Assembly (NCBI RefSeq): GCF_002811985.1
Contig: NZ_NPDU01000029.1
Span: forward strand, 1-54,992
Direction: 5' to 3'
DNA length: 54,992 bases
DNA from: Leptospira adleri
GTDB lineage: Bacteria; Spirochaetota; Leptospiria; Leptospirales; Leptospiraceae
This document shows positions 51,501-54,992 of this stretch, piece after piece. Both the position numbers and the translations under genes were made by a program. Positions within the stretch are counted from its first letter, which is position 1; the number at the start of each line of letters is the position of its first letter. A model generated the notes under the pieces. It saw nothing but the letters and a program-made list of their open reading frames with translations. It searched no databases and had not been told where the DNA came from.

Positions 51501-52571
51501 GGAGGTGGTGGGCAAGGCGACCCGCCTTGGGTTCTTGCGATGGGAGCTAACGTAAACCCAAGTGTTCCGAGTATTCAGAACGGAAACTCAGGCGCATCCG
51601 GGGGAGGAATTAACGGAGGAACTCCCGTTAATGGAATGTATTTCTATCATCCGGATCATTTGGGATCAGTGACGATGATAACGGACGGGTATGGAAATCC
51701 AGCATCAGGACCAGAACCGGGCGTGAGTTATGTTTCGTATGAACCTTACGGATCCATCAACAGAAATGATTCTTATGGTCCCGATATCTTTCGATACAAA
51801 TACACGGGTCAAATAGAAGACAAAGAATCTGGGCTTTATTTTTACAAAGCAAGATATTACGAGCCGACTTTGGGACGATTCTTGCAAGCGGACAGTCAAG
51901 TGATGCCTAACGCAGTCAATGGTCTCAATCGCTATATGTATGTGGATGGAAATCCTGCGAAGTTTAGAGATCCCTCAGGGCACGTTGGTCTACCGGGGTT
52001 GATCCACATGTTTAACCGGATCGTTGGTCATGCAATGGGAAAGGATTTTAATTCCAAAGGTAATGACAAAAAGCTTTCCGCCAACGGTATCTCAACTGGG
52101 GGAAATCGATTTTTCCATAATGCCACGTTCGTACCAAAAGGGCGATACCATTTAAAATTGGGAACTTTCTTTGATACTACAATAGGGCGGAAAGGAATAT
52201 TCGACTGGATTAAGAAGCAAACAGATCCAGTAATTAAAGCAAATAATAATGCCACTTCCGAAGCTCAAGATAATTATAGTCAGGAACCGGTAACTTATGA
52301 AGAAGATTGGGTTAGAAAACAAGTAAAAACATATTGGGTGAATTTAATCTGTAAAACTCAAAATGATTTGGCTTGTGCTTTAATACAAGGTTGGGCATTT
52401 AAAGATTATGCAGACAAAGCTAGACGATGGAATAGTAAATTAGTTAACGATGCTCAAGTCGGAGTAAATTTTACTGGGTTTGGTGCAGACGGTAGTGTAG
52501 AATTTGATGGGCTTTATTACCATAATTCTGGAAACGATACTCCAAGTTATAGCGATAATACGCAAAAATAG
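45576..52571 (+). CDS. SpvB/RHS-repeat polymorphic toxin-like giant protein
   Basis: 2331 residues. ATG with GGAG 7 nt upstream. An N-terminal hydrophobic segment (ITLSFVILFVLNFSLI) suggests a signal or anchor. About 45-330: SpvB/TcaC N-terminal domain (PVIEANHDGSASTSISIEVP, SLALSYNSRGGNGVVGVGW). About 440-1000: integrin-like calcium-binding repeats (DLNGDGKTDF, DFNGDGLADF, DANGDGNLDF). About 1200-1850: YD repeats. About 1900-1975: two hydrophobic helices. About 2020-2135: RHS core with the YHPDHLGSV and GLYFYKARYYEPTLGRFLQAD signatures and NRYMYVDGNPAKFRDPSGH. 2136-2331: a variable tip of unknown function. RHS shells enclose a toxic C-terminus; this role is inferred for this protein. Confidence 0.85.
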   Translation: MKSRGLRIITLSFVILFVLNFSLIRSVRNFFSSMAAAVTTGIPQKLPVIEANHDGSASTSISIEVPQGTKGVIPSLALSYNSRGGNGVVGVGWDLSGIHTISRNPSFGINYNGTDSYSSSLAGELIDVSGNRSAFHSRKESWIQFVPQGSCGDGPCSWVATDKDGKKFTFGGTPDSRIGAIGRAAGSIREWALSREEDSFGNGYNVTYTPMDNTNGDYYPSTISYNNRQIQFSYENRTDKFPNYSQGSIVKMQKRLDTIEVFIAGSSFRKYDLDYTTGPVTGRSILQTLKRSGSNNFGVENYDDLTFSYSDHAGQFSIIGVGTANRSNLGTMPVFVPDFLLDIANVFFNQELPYHPSYLDSNVDLAMQFIVKMPVPDRNACNAGLASCLCAIIPMCTGGNPAFFNYVATNCAAFQGWGGVNGCLNGIDSALVAWVSMDVNGDNISDFATLNGDQNNGSIHLSGNLIQANGTSVAFADSANLPIYYNTFYQAVDLNGDGKTDFAYEYNGNLWVIYSNGNSFSSPTQFSNVNMDGAVRNMTVFSPYEYQYQYSPQNPTPVTNDRALKDYFADFNGDGLADFAHYSGGSFQIYINRKTYFDNPISVSGSSDFFINAMIDMTGDGKADHIQLVQSFDNSVLIGLSAQRDALNNQMSILQQQNQRAQDVVDLIGSGNAASINPTEFQYLIDYFNIHCGFGCVLTVAALQGSSGGTTLTPANAASLTNDLQNIVANEIGPIAQQSQTIGTQIGAILAAGTAGTATYAIQVRSFNTNNGTSQVRTYPLSGSIDPFKSTLTDANGDGNLDFVSFSGTQAVVSLFTGNGFSSPIYTSLNSGDPTKLIQFNFGEVNGDGFPDLVLMNLGNNQYETYLSKGDGSFVLNSSYSFGSFSFNEFNDPAGIKRSDSYQIWLQDMNNDGISDLSVAYISADKTVGQVSYRYNAARNSGEDMLQVVSNNSGGQRSLVQYGLANLHTGAVVSGSGNYPNLPNTSPSYLAVQTTQELSAGIVKRTNYQYSNDRVFLGVRGIGRGLGFASVKETDVDTGFYSITDYFQNDYRLAGVPQTTRSYNALNNLLSSSSNSSFSFPNPFGTEIAVAGAVTSNVYQNGSLVTTSLKSITYDSFGFATSEADSLGSHTVTNTTQYIHDTTSWRIGRVLRTRKNVDGTWVSDTQLSYSGDKILTQTQFPSSASPLTSTFGYDSFGNVTSVTDPSGGVSSIVYDSSLNLFPITKTNALGHSSTCVYDPELGLELTKTDPNGATTTMTYDAYGRILSVTYPGNSSPNETYSYLNTGLFDLNNLSNNESVTKNITDSVSGNTSTTQTFEDPMGNVIRSVSNTSLSGVNQIQDSIYDYTQGHLIQQSNSYLSIQTPQQTRYQYNDPDGNLTTILEPSANGTIQTNITRSGFTETKSILCPDGLTSTLSETKNEIGQVVSRTNQGRTTQYSYSPFGGIASITDPGGLTTTFGYDSLGRKVSTQDPNSGTITLSYDSNWRIASQTDARGKTISFTYDGLGRILTQSTNGPEAPIQYVYDDGSVPFSKGRITQVTDGTGKAEFFYSQKGEVIQQKKYIDDIIAIFKADYDSLSRPLTKTFPDGTKTHNQYTISGTIGNITMDSADGTSIGHSVVSYQGPYLDTNGNPSIKRVTGNGVTMEIAYEPIERKPIAIVTKKPDGSVIGNTEYTYDGKRNITRIDDRLNPGRTQTFTLDNLDRVISATGRYGTQNYSYSANGNLLQKGNFTLNYGDGSHANAVTTATSSSTGTMNYSYDASGNMVSRNGDVLRYDSFGKLIEITPNGGTASINYNYDYSGSRIKTVSDTALTTTYSFGDSYEIVRSSGLPEKHTIYVKGLEGEIVAQWTREDATLQLADSTLEGENHVATSIVGTLTKPFCKDVTSDCGIYWKNRIGKQIYSFLGYSSFFQEGIPTKLYNALYFLILLGVLYLAYPYFLRGNALLQELSWKGVGTPALILAMFVITSLPGCGILPGGGGQGDPPWVLAMGANVNPSVPSIQNGNSGASGGGINGGTPVNGMYFYHPDHLGSVTMITDGYGNPASGPEPGVSYVSYEPYGSINRNDSYGPDIFRYKYTGQIEDKESGLYFYKARYYEPTLGRFLQADSQVMPNAVNGLNRYMYVDGNPAKFRDPSGHVGLPGLIHMFNRIVGHAMGKDFNSKGNDKKLSANGISTGGNRFFHNATFVPKGRYHLKLGTFFDTTIGRKGIFDWIKKQTDPVIKANNNATSEAQDNYSQEPVTYEEDWVRKQVKTYWVNLICKTQNDLACALIQGWAFKDYADKARRWNSKLVNDAQVGVNFTGFGADGSVEFDGLYYHNSGNDTPSYSDNTQK

Positions 52572-52579
52572 GTATAGGT

Positions 52580-52807
52580 ATGAAACAGTTTACATTTTTC
52601 AAATTTCTCTTTTTAGTCCTTACATTGAGTTACTGTAATATTGTTACTGATATCCATCAAAAAACCGATGGAAGGGGGGATGATTACAAACACAGAAAAT
52701 GTTTTATTGAGTGCGTTGAGAGAAGGATTGCAGTCAATCCCCTCCCGAATGGAAAGGATTACTACGATGCGTGCTGGCCAGTTTACGTTTTGGGGTGCTC
52801 AAATTAG
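52580..52807 (+). CDS. Small Cys-rich lipoprotein-like protein
   Basis: 75 residues. Signal with lipobox-like LTLSYC (residues 14-19), then a short Cys-rich domain (HRKCFIECVERR, YYDACWPVYVLGC). AGG 7 nt before ATG; 8 nt separate it from the RHS stop. Its C-x3-C element recurs in the next genes. Candidate immunity or accessory partner of the RHS protein, by position only. Confidence 0.55.
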   Translation: MKQFTFFKFLFLVLTLSYCNIVTDIHQKTDGRGDDYKHRKCFIECVERRIAVNPLPNGKDYYDACWPVYVLGCSN

Positions 52808-53108
52808 TCATTTAATCCATTTTTCTAATTTAATAAAATTTCTAATCCTATTTATTTTGTTTTTTGCATGTAGCTGGATAATTGCAAAGGAAGTTAAAGG
52901 AAAAAAATCAAATGAGCCAATAGTCGATTTTGAAAGCATAGAGAAATCAAAAGTTTGTAATAACAAATTGGATCAATGTTTATCTGATTGCCTTCGGAAA
53001 TATCCTCATTGGAGGGATTTCCGTCAAAGTAGGTGCAGAGATTATTGTATGCTTGATTATAAAAATAAATGTGATGCTCCGGTTTATATTAAATCAAATC
53101 GGATATAG
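52767..53108 (+). CDS. Small Cys-rich membrane-anchored protein
   Basis: 113 residues from ATG 52767, supported by AAAGGA 8 nt upstream; a longer start at 52641 has no good site. Hydrophobic lead LIKFLILFILFFACSW (lipobox-like FFAC), then a Cys-rich domain VCNNKLDQCLSDCLRKY..RCRDYCMLDYKNKCD with paired CxxxC units. It overlaps the end of the preceding gene by 41 nt and shares its cysteine style. Confidence 0.5.
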   Translation: MRAGQFTFWGAQISHLIHFSNLIKFLILFILFFACSWIIAKEVKGKKSNEPIVDFESIEKSKVCNNKLDQCLSDCLRKYPHWRDFRQSRCRDYCMLDYKNKCDAPVYIKSNRI

Positions 53109-53190
53109 GAATTACTTTAAAGCGAGTATCGTGCTGAAGAAAGAGAAACTGATTTTATGAGCTCAAATACAGCCATTTTCGTTTCTATTT

Positions 53191-54045
53191 ATGCTTATGA
53201 AAAGAAATAAGATTCTCCTCATTCTGTGCATTTTGAATTCTGTTGGTCTTCAAAATTGCAAACCTAATCACGGAGATGATAAGACATCTCTTTTGGCTTT
53301 GCTATTTACATCGAATTACGTCGCGGGTTGTGCAACCCCAAAAATAACGACTTCCGATTTGCCCTTGAAGTTTATATCATTTTCCATTTTAACAACACCT
53401 TATGTCGGTGGGCTGGCGTTTGTAGAAAATTTAGAATTTGGCAGGAGGGTGAATTTAAAAATGACCACCTCGGATCCAACTAAATATTCCCCGCTTTTCT
53501 ATAAAGCAACTAGTCCTTGTGATGTTCCCCAAAATTATTATAACTATGTAACTTCCTATCGTTACTTCTTAGCAAGGGGGACCAACATTAACACAACGGT
53601 TACTCCACTGACTGGGAATTTAATGGTCATGAGTTCCTCAAAGTTTAGTCCAAAAGTTTTCCCTACGGATATTTCGATCTCACTGGATTCTAAGGCAATT
53701 TGTAAAACGCCCGTCATTGCAAATGGAACAATAAAGCCAATGCCTTTTGATTTCGAGGGTGCCACCTCCATAGCGATTGTAAAGATCGATAATTACGTTC
53801 CGAATCAGCAAATTACTCTGACCTCGACAACGACTAATCTTGGAAATTTTAATCCGCTGGCGGTTCCTGGAAGTGATCCTTGTTTCCCGACTTCCATTAA
53901 AGACATTCCCCTTACGATCAATGCAGTTTCAGTTAATCAAATAAGCTGGTTTTCTTCCACTGCTTCCGGACCACTTACGATTCTTTTTCAGTATCCGGAC
54001 AGTACGGCCTCAGCGCCGACGGATATTCAAATCCAACTTCAATAG
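53191..54045 (+). CDS. Lipoprotein, beta-rich
   Basis: 284 residues. Lipoprotein signal KILLILCILNSVGLQNC (lipobox VGLQNC). The mature part is beta-rich with several Thr/Ser-rich strands (TNINTTVTPLTGNLMVMSS, NVPNQQITLTSTTT-like segment) and five or more cysteines. It is probably surface-exposed and follows the RHS gene group on the same strand. Confidence 0.6.
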   Translation: MLMKRNKILLILCILNSVGLQNCKPNHGDDKTSLLALLFTSNYVAGCATPKITTSDLPLKFISFSILTTPYVGGLAFVENLEFGRRVNLKMTTSDPTKYSPLFYKATSPCDVPQNYYNYVTSYRYFLARGTNINTTVTPLTGNLMVMSSSKFSPKVFPTDISISLDSKAICKTPVIANGTIKPMPFDFEGATSIAIVKIDNYVPNQQITLTSTTTNLGNFNPLAVPGSDPCFPTSIKDIPLTINAVSVNQISWFSSTASGPLTILFQYPDSTASAPTDIQIQLQ

Positions 54046-54059
54046 AATAAGGATCGTCT

Positions 54060-54394
54060 TTGAAAGTTGATAGTGCCTGTGGAATGAGATACAATCTTAC
54101 ACTCGTCACCTTGCTGATATGTTTTTCATTTTATTGCAGGGCAACTAAATATAACGCGAACCCAAAGAGAATGGATTTAGAAAGACTGTCTCATAGAGTC
54201 GTTGTTAGCCAAGAAGACCGAAAATTACGCTTATGCTATACGGAAATGGATAATTGTTTTTCGGATTGTAATGATCAATTCTCGACAAGCAAAGGGGTAA
54301 TTATATTTCCAGAGGAAGTTGCCGAGATGCTTGCGTTTCGGTACTAAGAGAGTCTACGGATTGTATGATTTACTATCAATCGAGTCGAAAGTAA
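54060..54394 (+). pseudogene. Cys-rich lipoprotein gene with probable frameshift
   Basis: The frame from TTG 54060 (AAGGA 6 nt upstream) gives 95 residues ending at 54347: lipobox-like CFSFYC, then LCYTEMDNCFSDC, which matches the CNNKLDQCLSDC of the gene at 52767. Its end (VIIFPEEVAEMLAFRY) does not match. In the -1 frame the sequence continues RGSCRDACVSVLRESTDC to a stop at 54392-54394, which restores the family's RCRDYC pattern. A one-base indel, perhaps in the GGGG run near 54294, is the simplest cause. Confidence 0.55.
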
Positions 54395-54565
54395 GGATTT
54401 ATCTCAGATAAAGGAAGTTTTAAAACTTTCGGATCCTAAAAAGAAAAAAGATTGAAAAATATTTCTTTAAAATGGATTTATCAAATCTTTAGAATCCGAA
54501 AAGGAATGGCTCTCTCACAATTCGGTTTTAGTGGAGAGGTCATACGGGATCCCGAAAAAGCCATT

Positions 54566-54922
54566 TTAATCTTCTTTCGAGAGTATAGTCCCAACATCTA
54601 CGGGCGTTCTTGAAAATGAATTCCTACTACTAACAAATCGAAGGGCAGTTCTGTAGCCTGAATATTTTAGAATTGCTTCTCTATCTAAAGGGGTAAGTTC
54701 GATTCCAAATAATTTCTCATGCTCATCTAAATCGCTCTCTTTCAATTCGACGGCCTTTAATTTCATATAATGTCTATTCATCTGACCTTCTGTAAAACCA
54801 ATAAAATAATGACACCAAAAGAATACAGGAATAAGGAAACAAAGGTTACTTGTTCTAAGTTTAAAATAGATAGTGTCCTTAAAGTTTCGCACAAATGAGA
54901 ACTTGAGAAGAGCTCTCCTCAC
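54566..54922 (-). CDS. Hypothetical protein with one membrane helix
   Basis: 118 residues from GTG 54922. A hydrophobic segment (SNLCFLIPVFFWCHYFIGF, about 25-43) is followed by a charged helical domain (KLKAVELKESDLDEHEKLFGIELTPLDREAIL). It starts 4 nt after a gene ending at the right edge, so the two are an operon. Not recognised. Confidence 0.45.
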   Translation of the reverse strand: MRRALLKFSFVRNFKDTIYFKLRTSNLCFLIPVFFWCHYFIGFTEGQMNRHYMKLKAVELKESDLDEHEKLFGIELTPLDREAILKYSGYRTALRFVSSRNSFSRTPVDVGTILSKED

Positions 54923-54926
54923 ACGA

Positions 54927-54992
54927 TCAAGCCATGAGCTTTAAAGTTTTTAACTCTTTTAATTTCTCCATGTCAACATACTTTTTAGTTCC
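54927..54992 (-). CDS. C-terminal end of a gene cut by the window edge
   Basis: The minus frame from the edge reads GTKKYVDMEKLKELKTLKLMA and stops at TGA (54927-54929). Only 21 residues are visible, basic and helical. The identity cannot be judged. Confidence 0.5.
   Translation of the reverse strand, partial: GTKKYVDMEKLKELKTLKLMA

Noticed and set aside
1..54992. CRISPR arrays, tRNA or rRNA genes, insertion-sequence transposases
   Set aside because: No regularly spaced repeats, cloverleaf pattern or transposase motif was seen on either strand by eye; a dedicated scan was not possible.

Overview
The window looks like DNA from a spirochaete of the genus Leptospira (inference, about 0.7). It carries a large, partly visible contractile-tailed temperate phage or plasmid-prophage, followed by host-like surface genes. 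Reasons: an AT-rich genome; a plasmid-type parA/parB/rep/dnaC block beside myovirus genes, as in the LE1-type leptophages that persist as plasmids; and lipoproteins with the loose lipoboxes typical of Leptospira. No rRNA, tRNA, CRISPR array or intact insertion sequence was seen.

Layout. 1-265: a perfect 75-bp inverted repeat folds the end of the capsid gene back on itself. 164-2938 (minus): capsid, scaffold-like protein and prohead protease. 3273-4169: a DUF3800 cargo gene. 4170-11717 (minus): small proteins, a large polyvalent protein with a methyltransferase domain, baseplate hub-like protein, baseplate spike (gpV) and a LysM/gp25-like tail protein. 11787-15732 (plus): baseplate gpJ, gpI-like, tail fibre, Cys-rich proteins and small membrane proteins. 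15748-23354 (minus): a second polyvalent protein (pyrophosphatase-like plus ParB domains), neck/head genes and a cold-shock protein. 23710-26399: membrane protein, large and small terminase subunits. 26454-30227: two DNA methyltransferases and two ParB-like proteins. 30299-33370: DnaQ-like exonuclease and replication-initiator-like genes. 33455-34903: antirepressor and CI-like repressor, divergent around two operator-like palindromes. 35648-39977 (plus): parA, parB, a Rep-like protein and a DnaC-like ATPase. 40839-45282 (minus): a five-gene envelope operon (outer membrane proteins, Kelch lipoprotein, TPR protein, lipoprotein). 45576-52571: a 2331-residue SpvB/RHS protein with a variable C-terminus. 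52580-54394: small Cys-rich lipoprotein-like genes, one of them frameshifted.

The phage part looks like a complete lifestyle kit: repressor switch, partition and replication, DNA modification, packaging and virion. Portal, sheath, tube, tape-measure and endolysin genes are not recognisable and presumably lie beyond the left edge, where the sequence folds back.

The most striking new signal is at 14350-14418. A C CCT TTC slippery heptamer lies in frame in the tail-fibre gene. It is followed after 6 nt by a perfect 12-bp GC-rich stem, with the zero-frame stop between them. A -1 shift would add 148 residues carrying 12 cysteines to the fibre. Other strong signals are a 38-bp palindrome over the parA stop codon (candidate centromere), a hairpin hiding the ribosome binding site of a head gene, and a hydrophobic hairpin embedded inside the RHS shell.
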